64,000 bases of DNA from Paraplanobispora takensis (GCF_016863195.1 NZ_BOOK01000032.1:62001-126000); one strand, 5' to 3'; shown: positions 35,254 to 46,922, counted from the stretch's first letter. Numbers and translations are program-made. The notes: generated by a model from the letters alone, not told the origin.

Positions 35254-36390
35254 TCAGGACGTCAGGGAACGGCCGAGGTCGGCGATGAAGCGGGCCAGGC
35301 CGGCGCGCTTGCGGAACAGCTCGTGCAGGCGCGGGGTGGGCTGCTCCTCCAGGTGGTCCAGGGGCAGCGCCGTCCAGGCGTTGCGCAGCACGAGCGTGGC
35401 CGCGTAGCCGAACGCCACCTGGTCCGGGGCGGCGTCCACCTCGGCCGCGTAGGCGGGCTCGATGGCCTCGTGGATCGCCGGCAGCTCGGCGGGTTCGGTG
35501 AGGCCCGCGTGGGCCAGGCCCACCAGGAGCTGGCCCAGATCGAAGCCGATCGCCGCCGGGCAGCCCCAGCCCCAGTCGACGGCCACGAACTGCGCGGAGC
35601 CGTCGGCGGGGACCAGCAGGTTCTGCGGGCTGGCGTCGCCGTGGCCGAGGGCGTGCGGGAGCCGTTCGACCGCCGCCAGCAGCGGCCCGATCCGGTCGCC
35701 CAGCGCCAGCAGGTCGGCCCGGAGCAGGTCGTCGGCGTAGCGGGCCACCAGAGGATGCCGCCACGTCGCGGGATCGCGAAGGATCGACAGGAAGTGCTGG
35801 ACCGGCCCGGCGCAGTAGACCCGCAGCCCCGGATCGGGCGGGGTGCCCGGTCCGTCCGGGGGGCCGGTCGCCGGCCGCATGGCGGCCAGGGCGCCCAGCA
35901 GCCCGGCCGCGCGGCGGTAGCGGTCGAGGTCCCAGGCCGCCGGCGCGGTCCGCACGTCCTCCAGCCACAGCACCAGGCGGTCGTCGCCCAGATCGTCGAC
36001 CCGGTACAGGCGCGGCAGCCGGAGCCCCTCGGGCAGCGGGGGCCCGGCCAGGTAGGTGTCGGCGTCCGCCCGCCAGGGGAAGCGCGCGATGATCTCCGCC
36101 CGCACGGGTGCGGGGACCGTCCCTATCAGCGGCCAGTGCTTGAGCGAGTGGATCGACTTGACGAAGAACGACCACGGCCGTCCGTCGGTCGTGGTGCCCC
36201 GGACGCGGTGGAGCCCGGTGGTGGAGATCGACGTGGTGTCGTGGCCGACCGGCTCGACGTACCGCCGGGCGATGTCGGCCAGCGGGTCGCCCAGGCTCTC
36301 CCGGACGAGGTCCGTCACGTCGGCGGCCAGCGCCGTGGTCATGTGTGTCGTCGTCATGTGCGCCGTCATGTGCGTCGTGTGGGTCGTCAT
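35254..36390 (-). CDS. Aminoglycoside-phosphotransferase-like (APH) kinase fold protein
   Basis: The protein is up to 378 aa. The APH/choline-kinase catalytic motif HGDASPQNLL (Brenner motif) and the metal-binding VAVDWGWG are present; the ATP Lys is likely in SFFVKSIHS. The group includes antibiotic and small-molecule kinases, so resistance cannot be assumed. The N-terminus is odd: within the first 20 codons there are four in-frame ATGs set in CACATGAC-type repeats (36390, 36369, 36357, 36336), so the true start is uncertain. The 5' end faces the LuxR regulator gene 66 bp away. Confidence 0.85.
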   Translation of the reverse strand: MTTHTTHMTAHMTTTHMTTALAADVTDLVRESLGDPLADIARRYVEPVGHDTTSISTTGLHRVRGTTTDGRPWSFFVKSIHSLKHWPLIGTVPAPVRAEIIARFPWRADADTYLAGPPLPEGLRLPRLYRVDDLGDDRLVLWLEDVRTAPAAWDLDRYRRAAGLLGALAAMRPATGPPDGPGTPPDPGLRVYCAGPVQHFLSILRDPATWRHPLVARYADDLLRADLLALGDRIGPLLAAVERLPHALGHGDASPQNLLVPADGSAQFVAVDWGWGCPAAIGFDLGQLLVGLAHAGLTEPAELPAIHEAIEPAYAAEVDAAPDQVAFGYAATLVLRNAWTALPLDHLEEQPTPRLHELFRKRAGLARFIADLGRSLTS

Positions 36391-36455
36391 GGGGCCACCG
36401 TGCTCCCGGGCGGCTGCTCTCGCATGAGCACGCCCTACTCAAATATCCTCCAGTG

Positions 36456-39008
36456 ATGCGCAGCTCGTGGCCGTTCGCCGGCCGGGCGACCCAGCTGGCG
36501 GAGATCCGCTCGGCCGCTTCGGGCGTGGTCGTGGCGGGCGAGGCCGGGGCGGGCAAGAGCCGCCTGGCGGCCCAGGCCGTGCTGGAGCTCGACGGGGTCG
36601 CCTGGGCGCGCGGGACCGAGGCCGCCGCCGAGATCCCGTTCGGGGCCTTCGCCCACCTGCTGCCGCCCGCGCCGCCTGCGGGGAACCCGCTGGGCTGGGC
36701 CGCCGCCGCGCTCGGCGCGCGGGTGCTGGTCGTGGACGACGCCCACCTGCTCGACGCGTCCTCGGCGGCCCTGGTGCACCACCTGGTGGCGCAGGAGCTG
36801 GCCAGGGTGATCGTGGTGGTCCGCGGCGACGCGCCCGCGAGCGACGCGGTGCGGGCGCTGTGGAAGGACGGCCTGCTGCCGCGGCTGGACCTGGGTCCCC
36901 TCTCCGCCCGGGAGGTGGGGGAGGTCCTGGAGGGGGCCCTGGGCGGGCGGGTCGAGCCGGAGGCCGCGGAGCGGATGTGGCGGGTCAGCCAGGGCAACGC
37001 CCTGTACGTGCGGGAGCTGGTGCTGTCGGGGGCGCTGCGGGACGAGGGCGGGGTGTGGCGCTGGAACGGGTCCGGCGGATCGGCGGCGCCGTCGATGACG
37101 CCGTCGCTGCGGGAGACGGTCGCGGCCCGCATCGGGGAGCTGGCCGCGGGCGAGCGGCGGGCGCTGGAACTGCTGGCGTACGGCGAGCCGCTCGGCGCCG
37201 ACCTGCTGGCCGGGCTGGTCTCCGCCACGGTGGTCGAGCGTCTGGAGGACCGCAGGCTGGTCACCGTCGCGCGGGACGGGCGCAGGCTACGGGTACGGCT
37301 GGCGCACCCGCTCTACGGGGAGGTGATCCGGGCCGGATGCGGCCTGCTGCGCGAGCGCGCCACGGTGCGTGAGCTGGCCGGCGCGGTCGCGGCGACGGGG
37401 ATGCGGCGCCGCGAGGACGTCCTGCGGGTGGCCGTGTGGCGCCTGGACGGCGGCGCGCCCGGGGATCCGGTGCTGCTCATGGCCGCCTGCGACCGGGCCA
37501 GGGCCATGCGGGACCTGCGGCTGGCCGTACGGCTCGGGCACGCCGCGGTCGCGGAGGGCGGCGGGGCCGGGGCGCACCTGCTGCTGGCCAGGGCCCTGTA
37601 CTACGCCGACCGTCACGAGGAGGCGGAGGCCGAGTTCCTGGCCGCCGGGGGGCCGCAGACCGACCGCGACAAGCGGATCGAGCTTCCCCTGGCCCGGGCC
37701 TTCAACCTGTTCTGGGGACTGGGCCGCACGGCCGAGGCGGGCGAGGTGTTCGATGAGGCCTGCCTGCTGGCCGCCGACGTGGAGACGCGCCAGGGCGTGC
37801 ACATCACCCGGGCGGCCTTCGAGTGCTTCGCGGGCGATCTCGCGGCGGCCGGGGCCTCGCTGGAGCGGGCCCGGGGGATGGGCCCCTACGGCCCGCGCAA
37901 CACGCTCGCCGCCGGCTCGGTCCGGGCGAGCCTGCTGGCGATGCAGGGCCGTGCCCGGCCGTGCCTGGCGCAGGTGGAGGAGGTGCTGGGCGGCACGGCG
38001 GAGCTGTCCCGCTCCTACCCCAGCATGATGGCCGGGCTGATGGACGCCCGTCTGCTGGCGTCCCTGGTGCTCGGCGACCTGGACGACGCCGAGCGGTGCG
38101 CCGATGCCGGTTACCGCCTGCACGGCGACTACGGGCAGTGGAACAGCGCGATGGCCCGCTTCGGCGCGCGCAGGGGCGAGGTGCTCCGGCTGCGGGGCCG
38201 GGTCCGCGAGGCGGCCGGGCAGTGCCGGCGGGCCGCCGGGCGGCTGCCGTCCCCCAGCTTCCTGGCGGGACTGTGCCTGGGGGAGCTGGCCCACGCCCAC
38301 GCGCTGCTGGGCGAGGTGACGGCGGCCGAGGAGGCGCTGGCCGCCGCGGAGAGCGCCGCGCTGCCGATCGGCCCGCTGGTGGTCCTCCCCCTGCGGGCGG
38401 CCAGGGTGTGGACGCTCGCCGCGCGCGGCGACGTCGCCGGGGCGGTCGCGGCGACGCTGGAGGCGGCGCGGGTGGCCGCCGCCGAGGCGCCCGCGTACGC
38501 GCCGTTCTTCCTGCACGACGCGGTACGGCTCGGCCGCGCGGACCTGGTGGCCGGGCGCCTGGCCGGCCCGGGGGCCGAGGGGCCGCTGGCGTCGCTGTTC
38601 GCCCGGCACGCCGCCGCCCGCGACCCCGAGCCGCTCGAGGAGGTCTCCCGGGACTTCGAGGGGCTCGGCATGGTGCTGTACGCGGCCGAGGCGGCGGCCC
38701 AGGCGGCCGTGCTGTACCGGGAGGCGGGACTGCGCCGGGGCGAGCGGGCCGCGCAGACCCGGGCGGCGGTCCTGGCCGGCGCGTGCCAGGGGGCGCGCAC
38801 GGTGGCGCTCATGGAGCCGGCGGCGCCCCGGCTGACTCCGCGGCAGCGGGAGATCGCGACTCTGGCCGCCCAGGGGCTGAGCAACCGGGAGATCGCCGAG
38901 CGGCTGGTGGTGTCCGTGCGCACCGTCGCCAACACGCTCTACTCGGTCTACGAGAAGGTGGGGGTGGGCGATCGCACTCAGCTGGCCCGGATTCTGGGGA
39001 TCACCTGA
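36456..39008 (+). CDS. Large ATP-binding LuxR-family (LAL) transcriptional regulator
   Basis: The protein has 850 aa from ATG 36456 (GTG 36453 in frame). An N-terminal AAA/NACHT-type ATPase has Walker A GEAGAGKS and Walker B VLVVDDAH. A long helical, TPR-like middle follows, and the C-terminal LuxR helix-turn-helix (LTPRQREIATLAAQGLSNREIAERL...VGVGDRTQLARILG). LAL regulators usually activate secondary metabolism or sugar genes. It is divergent from the APH-like gene with a 65-bp gap, so it may control it. No obvious biosynthetic cluster is adjacent. Confidence 0.92.
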   Translation: MRSSWPFAGRATQLAEIRSAASGVVVAGEAGAGKSRLAAQAVLELDGVAWARGTEAAAEIPFGAFAHLLPPAPPAGNPLGWAAAALGARVLVVDDAHLLDASSAALVHHLVAQELARVIVVVRGDAPASDAVRALWKDGLLPRLDLGPLSAREVGEVLEGALGGRVEPEAAERMWRVSQGNALYVRELVLSGALRDEGGVWRWNGSGGSAAPSMTPSLRETVAARIGELAAGERRALELLAYGEPLGADLLAGLVSATVVERLEDRRLVTVARDGRRLRVRLAHPLYGEVIRAGCGLLRERATVRELAGAVAATGMRRREDVLRVAVWRLDGGAPGDPVLLMAACDRARAMRDLRLAVRLGHAAVAEGGGAGAHLLLARALYYADRHEEAEAEFLAAGGPQTDRDKRIELPLARAFNLFWGLGRTAEAGEVFDEACLLAADVETRQGVHITRAAFECFAGDLAAAGASLERARGMGPYGPRNTLAAGSVRASLLAMQGRARPCLAQVEEVLGGTAELSRSYPSMMAGLMDARLLASLVLGDLDDAERCADAGYRLHGDYGQWNSAMARFGARRGEVLRLRGRVREAAGQCRRAAGRLPSPSFLAGLCLGELAHAHALLGEVTAAEEALAAAESAALPIGPLVVLPLRAARVWTLAARGDVAGAVAATLEAARVAAAEAPAYAPFFLHDAVRLGRADLVAGRLAGPGAEGPLASLFARHAAARDPEPLEEVSRDFEGLGMVLYAAEAAAQAAVLYREAGLRRGERAAQTRAAVLAGACQGARTVALMEPAAPRLTPRQREIATLAAQGLSNREIAERLVVSVRTVANTLYSVYEKVGVGDRTQLARILGIT

Positions 39009-39181
39009 TCGACTCCGGGCGGGACTCTCCGGCGGGGGCACGGGGGCCGGCGCGGACGTCCGCGGTGACGTCTGCGGGGATGCCGGAGGAGACATCGGGG
39101 GTGAGGTGCCGTGCTCCCGCGCGGGCCGGACGGGAGCACCGGGGACAACAGGTCAGGGGCGGGGCAACCCCCCGCCGGCGG

Positions 39182-39343
39182 TCAGCTCAGCACTTGCGTG
39201 ACGAATACAGCCAGTTGGTCGGCGCCACGGACGATCCCGTCGAAGACGCCGTTGACCGCGCTCGCCGCCTCGGCGGGCTTGGTGAAAAGGTAGAAGACCA
39301 CGAACGCCACCGCTAGGTAGGTGAGGACCTTCTTGACCTGCAT
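39182..39343 (-). CDS. 53-aa single-pass membrane peptide, unknown function
   Basis: ATG 39343, with GGAGG at spacing 7, encodes MQVKKVLTYLAVAFVVFYLF followed by KPAEAASAVNGVFDG and an amphipathic C-terminus. It has one N-terminal hydrophobic segment, with PAEA just after it resembling a signal-peptide cleavage site (AxA), so it is either secreted or membrane-anchored. The ribosome site and lower GC codons at the start support translation. I do not recognise the family with certainty; similar short peptides occur in actinomycetes. Confidence 0.7.
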   Translation of the reverse strand: MQVKKVLTYLAVAFVVFYLFTKPAEAASAVNGVFDGIVRGADQLAVFVTQVLS

Positions 39344-39661
39344 GGGGGCCTCCTGCAGTTCCATTCCCAGCCGTATATACCCGGATTTTAAAGACCTTTG
39401 GCATTCTGGACCCGAGTGGCTCCCGGATATGGTGATCATACCCGGCAGGTCCGGGGGGACCATCGACCCTTCGGGGGATTGCTTGGACCGCTCCTGCCAT
39501 GGTGCGGGGCGAGGCCGCCCATGTCCAATGCGGCGTACTTCCCTGATACGGACAGGCTGGTACAGAGAGCACGATGGCGGAAAGGTGTCCGCCCGCCGAC
39601 GGGCCGCGCCGTGTCGCGGATCACTCCGCGCGGCGCCCGGGGACGGGCCCGGGGGCGGTGA
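39344..39661. other. 318-bp intergenic region
   Basis: This stretch separates the start of the 53-aa gene (minus) from the end of the TIGR03085 gene (minus). Reading the minus strand, TTTAAAATCCGGGTATATAC at about 39371-39390 offers a TATATA -10-like element for the small gene. No ORF with supported coding character is seen. Local AT content is higher than around it. Confidence 0.4.
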
Positions 39662-40294
39662 TCACACGCCCAGGGAGGCGTCCATCAGCCGGGCCACGGC
39701 GGCCTCGTCGCCGCTGAGGTCCACCTTGGCGTGCGCCTGGCGGCCGAAGCAGAACAGCAGCAGCTCGCCCGCCGGGCCGGTCACCTCGACCTTGGGGCCG
39801 TCCTTGGCCCCGCCCAGGGCGACCCCGCCGCCGATCCGGTGCAGCACGACGGCCACCGGCGCCTTGCGCAGGAACAGCCCGCGTCCCGCCCGCACCCGCT
39901 TCCAGAAGCTCTCCTCCAGGTCGGCGGGCATCTCCCGGGGCTCCCAGACCCGCTGCGCGCGCCGTACGTCCTCGTGGTGGATGAAGAACTCCATGGTGTT
40001 GACGGCCTGGTCGAGACCGGGCACCAGGCCGTAGACCCCGCCGGGGCCGGAGCGCACCAGCTCCACCAGTCCCTCGAAGCCGTGCTTGGCCTTCAGCGAC
40101 TCCTGCACCTTGGCGGTGTATCCGGCCAGCGGGGCCAGGGCGATGCCTCCGGCGGCGTCGGGCCTGCGCTCGCGCAGGACGAGGTGGGCGGCCAGGTCGA
40201 AGGTGGTCCAGCCCTCGCACAGGGTGGGGGAGTCCGGGCCGAGCCGGGCGAACAGGTCGCTGAGCGCGGCGCGTTCGGCGCGGGCGTGTGTCAT
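39662..40294 (-). CDS. TIGR03085-family protein (DinB/maleylpyruvate-isomerase-like, putative mycothiol-linked)
   Basis: The protein has 210 aa from ATG 40294. The N-terminal helical bundle has the metal-site pattern CEGWTTFDLAAHLVLRERRPDA and MEFFIHHEDVRRAQ, which match the TIGR03085 subfamily of the DinB/MDMPI superfamily. Such proteins are thought to be metal-dependent thiol transferases, with mycothiol as partner in actinobacteria; the actual substrate is unknown. It is commonly found near hisF/hisI in this group by recall. Confidence 0.88.
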   Translation of the reverse strand: MTHARAERAALSDLFARLGPDSPTLCEGWTTFDLAAHLVLRERRPDAAGGIALAPLAGYTAKVQESLKAKHGFEGLVELVRSGPGGVYGLVPGLDQAVNTMEFFIHHEDVRRAQRVWEPREMPADLEESFWKRVRAGRGLFLRKAPVAVVLHRIGGGVALGGAKDGPKVEVTGPAGELLLFCFGRQAHAKVDLSGDEAAVARLMDASLGV

Positions 40295-40447
40295 CCCCCG
40301 ATCCTAACAATGCCGTTGCGCGAGCAACCAGAGCAGGACGAGACTCGCTGATCATACGGGCCGATCACCCGGTATCGGGAATAAGCGTTCGATCCAGCGT
40401 GATACTCACTTATGTAGCAATCTCCCCGACGAAAGGACACACCCCGA

Positions 40448-42259
<1,812 letters not shown>

Positions 42260-42371
42260 GCGGGCCGGCCGAGACCCGGGCACGGCGGACGGGGCCCGCC
42301 GGGCGGGCGCGGCGGACGGGGCTTACGGGATGGCAGGGCGGTTCGGGGATGACGGCGACGGAGGAGAGCAA

Positions 42372-44144
42372 GTGAGTGCGCTTCAGGGGGTGGAGCGGTC
42401 GGCGCTGGCGACCGTGCGACGGGGCCTGTCCCTCACCCCGGAGTTCCGCAAAGGACTGGCCGGGACGTTCGCGCTGGCCATGCTCGCCACCGTCGGCAAG
42501 GTGATCGTGCCGATCGCCGTCCAGCAGACCGTCGACCGCGGGCTCAAGGACGCGGTGCCCGACGTGCCGTTCATCCGCGACATGGTCCTGGTGTGCGCCG
42601 CGGCCGTGGTGTTCACCGCGCTGTGCGGCTATCTGATGAACGTCCGCCTGTACAGGGCGACCGAGTCCTCGCTGGCGACGCTGCGGGTGCGCGGCTTCCG
42701 GCACGTGCACGACCTGTCGGTGCTCACCCAGAACTCCGAGCGGCGCGGCGCGCTGGTCTCCCGGGTCACCGGGGACGTCGACCAGATCAGCGCCTTCATG
42801 CAGTGGGGCGGACTGATGATCATCGTCGCCCTGGGCCAGCTGCTGGTCGCCAGCGTGGTGATGTTCCTCCTGTCCTGGCAGCTGGCGCTGCTGGTGTGGG
42901 CCTGCTTCCTGCCGCTCATGATCGTGCTGCCCCGTTTCCAGCGGTGGCTGTCGGCCGCCTACACGCGGGTCCGCGAGCGCACCGGCGACATGCTCGCCGC
43001 GGTCAGCGAGTCGGTCGTGGGCGCGGCGGTGATCCGGGCCTACGGCTCCGAGTCCCGTACCGCCGAGCGGCTGGACACCGCGATCGACGCCAACAAGGCC
43101 GCCCAGGCGCGCACCCAGCGGATCGTCGCCACGGTCTTCCCGCTGACCGAGATCGTCGCCGCGATCACCCTGGCCGCCATCGTGCTGCTCGGCGTCCGCC
43201 TCGGCGTCGGCGGCGGCATCACCAAGGGCGACCTGATCGCCTTCCTGTTCCTGATCACCCTGTTCGTCTCGCCGCTGCAGATCGCCACCGAGGTGCTCAA
43301 CGAGGCGCAGAACGCGATCGCCGGCTGGCGGCGCATCCTCGGCGTGCTCGACACCCCGCCGGACGTCGCCGACCCGGGCCCGCAGGGCGTGGAGCTGCCG
43401 CGCGGCCCGATCTCGGTCGCCTTCGAGGGCGTCGGCTTCGCCTACCCCGGCGGCCCGCCGGTGCTCAGCGAGGTCACCGTGGACATCCCGCCGCGCTCGC
43501 GGATCGCGGTGGTGGGCGAGACGGGTTCGGGCAAGACGACCTTCGCCAAGCTGCTGACCCGCCTGATGGACCCCGTCTCCGGGCGGGTCACGGTGGACGG
43601 GGAGGACCTGCGCCGGGTGCGCTTCTCCTCGCTGCGCGAGCGGATCGTCATGGTGCCGCAGGACGGCTTCCTGTTCGACGGCACGCTGACCGACAACGTG
43701 CGCTTCGGCCGGCCGGACGCCACCGACGAGGAGATCGCGCTGGCCATGACCGAGCTGGGCCTGACCGACTGGGTGGAGGGCCTGCCCGCGGGCCTGGACA
43801 CCCCGGTCGGCCAGCGCGGCGAGTCGCTGTCGGCCGGCGAGCGCCAGCTCGTCGCGCTGGCCCGCGCCTACCTGGCCGATCCCGACCTGCTCCTGCTGGA
43901 CGAGGCCACCTCCGCGGTGGACCCGGCCACGGAGGTACGGCTGGCGCGGGCCCTGGAGGGCGTCACGCGCGGCCGTACGGCGGTCTCCATCGCCCACCGG
44001 CTGTCCACCGCCGAGGCGGCCGACGAGGTGCTGGTCTTCGAACACGGCCGGATCGTCCAGCGCGGCCCGCACGCCGAACTGGTCGCCGAACCGGGCGTCT
44101 ACGCCGACCTGCACGCCTCCTGGGTGGCCGCCGCCCACTCCTGA
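42372..44144 (+). CDS. ABC exporter half-transporter, catalytic-site partner
   Basis: The protein has 590 aa from GTG 42372 (after GGAGGAGAG); an ATG at 42330 is a less likely alternative. Six TMs are followed by an NBD with Walker A VGETGSGKTT, Walker B LLLLDEATSAVDP (canonical Glu) and switch His in IAHRLST. Its signature is LSAGERQ in place of LSGGQ. The altered signature faces the altered Walker B of the partner, so both belong to the same degenerate site, while the other site is intact. Confidence 0.93.
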   Translation: MSALQGVERSALATVRRGLSLTPEFRKGLAGTFALAMLATVGKVIVPIAVQQTVDRGLKDAVPDVPFIRDMVLVCAAAVVFTALCGYLMNVRLYRATESSLATLRVRGFRHVHDLSVLTQNSERRGALVSRVTGDVDQISAFMQWGGLMIIVALGQLLVASVVMFLLSWQLALLVWACFLPLMIVLPRFQRWLSAAYTRVRERTGDMLAAVSESVVGAAVIRAYGSESRTAERLDTAIDANKAAQARTQRIVATVFPLTEIVAAITLAAIVLLGVRLGVGGGITKGDLIAFLFLITLFVSPLQIATEVLNEAQNAIAGWRRILGVLDTPPDVADPGPQGVELPRGPISVAFEGVGFAYPGGPPVLSEVTVDIPPRSRIAVVGETGSGKTTFAKLLTRLMDPVSGRVTVDGEDLRRVRFSSLRERIVMVPQDGFLFDGTLTDNVRFGRPDATDEEIALAMTELGLTDWVEGLPAGLDTPVGQRGESLSAGERQLVALARAYLADPDLLLLDEATSAVDPATEVRLARALEGVTRGRTAVSIAHRLSTAEAADEVLVFEHGRIVQRGPHAELVAEPGVYADLHASWVAAAHS

Positions 44145-44234
44145 GCGCCGGGGCGGGGCCTTCCGCGGCTCCGGCGGGCCGGATCCCGGCGCCGCGAGGG
44201 GTTAGCGGGGGCGCGCAGGTGGCAGAGATCAGGC

Positions 44235-45164
44235 ATGGACGCGAACCTGTTGCCGCCGGGAGTGCAGTCGGCCGTGGCCGAGACCGACCTGATGGAGGAT
44301 ATGGAGAACCTCCTGGTCGACGACGACGACGATGACGACCCGGTCCTGCGGCGGCTGGACGGCAGTCCCGTCGACACCTGGCGGGAGCACTACCCCTACA
44401 GCGAGCGCATGTCCCGCGACGAGTACGACAAGGTCAAACGGCTGCTCCAGATCGAGCTGCTCAAGCTCCAGTACTGGATCAAGGACACCGGCGGGCGGCT
44501 GGTGATCCTGTTCGAGGGACGTGACGCGGCGGGCAAGGGCGGCACGATCAAGCGGTTCATGGAGCACCTCAACCCGCGCGGGGCCGGCGTGGTGGCCCTG
44601 GAGAAGCCCAGCGAGCGCGAGAGCACCCAGTGGTACTTCCAGCGCTACATCGCCCACATGCCCTCCGCCGGGGAGATGGTCTTCTTCGACCGCTCCTGGT
44701 ACAACCGCGCCGGGGTGGAGCGGGTCATGGGGTTCGCCACCGAGGAGCAGTACCTGGAGTTCATGAAGCAGGCGCCCGAGCTGGAGCGGATGCTGGTGCG
44801 CGACGGGATGCACCTGGTGAAGTTCTGGTTCTCGGTCTCACGCAGGGAGCAGCGCACCCGGTTCATCATCCGCCAGGTCGACCCGGTCCGGCAGTGGAAG
44901 CTGTCGCCGATGGACCTGCAGTCGCTGGACAAGTGGGATGAGTACACCGAGGCCAAGGAGGACATGTTCCTGCACACCGACACCGGCGAGGCGCCCTGGA
45001 CGGTGATCAAGAGCAACGACAAGAAGCGGGCCAGGGTCGAGGCCATGCGCTACGTCCTGAGCCTGTTCGAGTACGACGGCAAGGACCACGACATCGTCGG
45101 CGACCCCGACCCGAAGATCGTGGTCAAGGCCGCCGACGTGCTCGACGCCGACCGCAGCCGATAG
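44235..45164 (+). CDS. ppk2: Polyphosphate kinase 2 family protein
   Basis: The protein has 309 aa from ATG 44235. The PPK2 domain has Walker A FEGRDAAGKGGTIKR, Walker B-like VFFDRSWYNRAGVERVMGF and lid residues near WFSVSRREQRTRF. It phosphorylates nucleotides with polyphosphate (or the reverse). A run of seven Asp lies near residues 29-35, preceding the domain. Length (about 300 aa) fits single-domain class I members. It stands alone between the ABC exporter and the convergent polyamine importer. Confidence 0.93.
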   Translation: MDANLLPPGVQSAVAETDLMEDMENLLVDDDDDDDPVLRRLDGSPVDTWREHYPYSERMSRDEYDKVKRLLQIELLKLQYWIKDTGGRLVILFEGRDAAGKGGTIKRFMEHLNPRGAGVVALEKPSERESTQWYFQRYIAHMPSAGEMVFFDRSWYNRAGVERVMGFATEEQYLEFMKQAPELERMLVRDGMHLVKFWFSVSRREQRTRFIIRQVDPVRQWKLSPMDLQSLDKWDEYTEAKEDMFLHTDTGEAPWTVIKSNDKKRARVEAMRYVLSLFEYDGKDHDIVGDPDPKIVVKAADVLDADRSR

Positions 45165-45189
45165 CCGCGGCGCCCTCGGTGACCGGTTC

Positions 45190-45999
45190 CTACCGGGGGC
45201 CCGCCTCGCCGCCGGACAGGCGCTGGGCGAGATAGATCGGGACGACCGACAGCACGATCAGGGCGGCGGCGACCACGTTCACCACCGGGGCCTGGTTGGG
45301 GCGGAACAGGTTCTCGAAGATCCACAAGGGGAGGGTCTTGACCCCGGCGCCCGCGGTGAAGGTGGTCACGATGATCTCGTCGAACGACAGCGCGAAGGCC
45401 AGCAGCCCGCCCGCGAGCAGGGCCGAGCGGATCATCGGGAAGGTGACCAGCCGGAAGGTGGTGAAGACGTCGGCGCCCAGGTCGGCCGAGGCCTCCTCCA
45501 GTGACGATCCCGTACGGCGCAGCCGGGCCAGCACGTTGTTGTAGACGGTCACCACGCAGAACGTGGCGTGCCCGACGATCACCGTGAACATCCCCAGCCC
45601 CAGCCCGAACGGCTCCAGCACCGCGCGGAAGGCGTTGTTCAGCGCGATGCCGGTGACGATGCCGGGCAGCGCGATCGGCAGGATGATCAGCAGCGAGACC
45701 GCGTCCCGGCCGAAGAAGGAGTGGCGCTGCAGAGCGAAGGCCACCATGGTGCCCAGCACCAGGGCGATCGCCGTCGCGCCCAGCGCGGCCTGGATCGAGG
45801 TCCACAGCGCCTCGCGCACGCCGGTGGAGTTCCAGGCCGCCTCCCACCAGCGCAGGGTGAACCCGGGGGGCGGCCAGCCGAAGGTGCGGTCGGCGTTGAA
45901 GGAGTTGAGCAGCACGATCAGCAGCGGCACGTAGACGACGGCCAGGCCGCCGGCCAGCGCGGCCCAGAGCATCGCGCGGGCCGTGCGAGAGAGGTTCAC
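45190..45999 (-). CDS. potC: Spermidine/putrescine-type ABC importer, permease C
   Basis: The protein has 269 aa from GTG 45999. Six TMs with the permease EAA loop EASADLGADVFTTFRLVTFPMI. It forms a heterodimer with PotB, driven by PotA. The start overlaps the potB stop (45996-45998). It is the last gene of potADBC. Pot-type specificity (polyamines) rests on similarity of all four components; other substrates of this transporter family are possible. Confidence 0.88.
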   Translation of the reverse strand: MNLSRTARAMLWAALAGGLAVVYVPLLIVLLNSFNADRTFGWPPPGFTLRWWEAAWNSTGVREALWTSIQAALGATAIALVLGTMVAFALQRHSFFGRDAVSLLIILPIALPGIVTGIALNNAFRAVLEPFGLGLGMFTVIVGHATFCVVTVYNNVLARLRRTGSSLEEASADLGADVFTTFRLVTFPMIRSALLAGGLLAFALSFDEIIVTTFTAGAGVKTLPLWIFENLFRPNQAPVVNVVAAALIVLSVVPIYLAQRLSGGEAGPR

Positions 46000-46922
46000 A
46001 GGTTCTCCAGGGCTCCGGTGCGGCGGACCGCGGCGAGGTAGGCCAGCATGATCAGCACGGGGACGGTGGCGACCGCGGCGGCGAACGGGAGGTTGTTGGC
46101 CGCGCCGATGTTGTCGTAGACGACGTTCCCGATGAGCTGGGACCTGCCGCCGACGATCTTCACGGTGATGTAGTCGCCGAGAGACAGGGAGAAGGTGAAG
46201 ATCGACCCGGCGACCACGGCCGGGAACGTCAGCGGCCACACGACCGTGCGGAAGGTCCGCCGGCCGCGCGCCCCCAGGTCCCCCGCCGCCTCCAGCAGCG
46301 AGTTCGGCAGCCGCTCCAGGCCCGCGTAGATCGGCAGGATCATGTACGGCAGCCACAGGTAGGAGAGCGTGATGATCGTGGCGGTCAGGCCGTACCCCCA
46401 GCCCAGCAGGCCGTCGGCCGACAGCAGGACCCGCCAGGCGTAGGCCTTGACCAGGTAGGAGGCCCACAGCGGGGTCAGCACCGCGATGACCAGCCAGCGC
46501 TGCGCGCGCGGCGGGGCGAGCTTGGCCATCGCGAACGCCATGGGGAAGGCGATCACCAGGTCGATCAGCGTCACCGCGGCCGCCACGCCCACCGAGCGCA
46601 GCGCGATCGTGCGGTAGACCTCGGTGGTGAGGAGTTCCCGGAAGTTGGCCCAGGTCAGCTCCCTGACCAGGTCGCCGGTGAAGGTGTCGGTCCGCCACAG
46701 GGCCGACACGAACAGGGCGGCCAGCGCGCCCAGGTAGGCGACGCCGAGCCAGAGCATGGGCGCCGACAGCAGCAGCGACAGCCGCAGCCGGGCGCGCCGG
46801 TGCAGGATGGCGGCCAGGCGCCGCCGGGGGCCGCCGGGCGCGGGGGTCGTGCCGCCCCGCGGGGCGGACGGCGCGGCGGACGGCGGGGGGCCTGGCGGGG
46901 TGGTGTTCGCGGTGGTGTTCAA
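45996..46922 (-). CDS. potB: Spermidine/putrescine-type ABC importer, permease B
   Basis: The conserved permease begins around RLRLSLLLSAPMLWLGV with six TMs and the EAA loop EAAGDLGARGRRTFRTVVWPL. The start is uncertain. I chose TTG 46922 because AGGAACGA lies 9 nt upstream, which gives 308 aa, near the family norm. The open frame extends to 47141 through a Pro/Arg-rich stretch that would overlap potD. It pairs with PotC in the membrane. The N-terminal ~60 residues even from 46922 are Pro/Thr-rich and poorly conserved. Confidence 0.82.
   Translation of the reverse strand: MNTTANTTPPGPPPSAAPSAPRGGTTPAPGGPRRRLAAILHRRARLRLSLLLSAPMLWLGVAYLGALAALFVSALWRTDTFTGDLVRELTWANFRELLTTEVYRTIALRSVGVAAAVTLIDLVIAFPMAFAMAKLAPPRAQRWLVIAVLTPLWASYLVKAYAWRVLLSADGLLGWGYGLTATIITLSYLWLPYMILPIYAGLERLPNSLLEAAGDLGARGRRTFRTVVWPLTFPAVVAGSIFTFSLSLGDYITVKIVGGRSQLIGNVVYDNIGAANNLPFAAAVATVPVLIMLAYLAAVRRTGALENL

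Noticed and set aside
45190-46698. A single 502-codon frame covering potC and part of potB
   Set aside because: The upstream part is the shadow of potB in another frame; the overlap TGA/GTG at 45996-45999 marks the real boundary.
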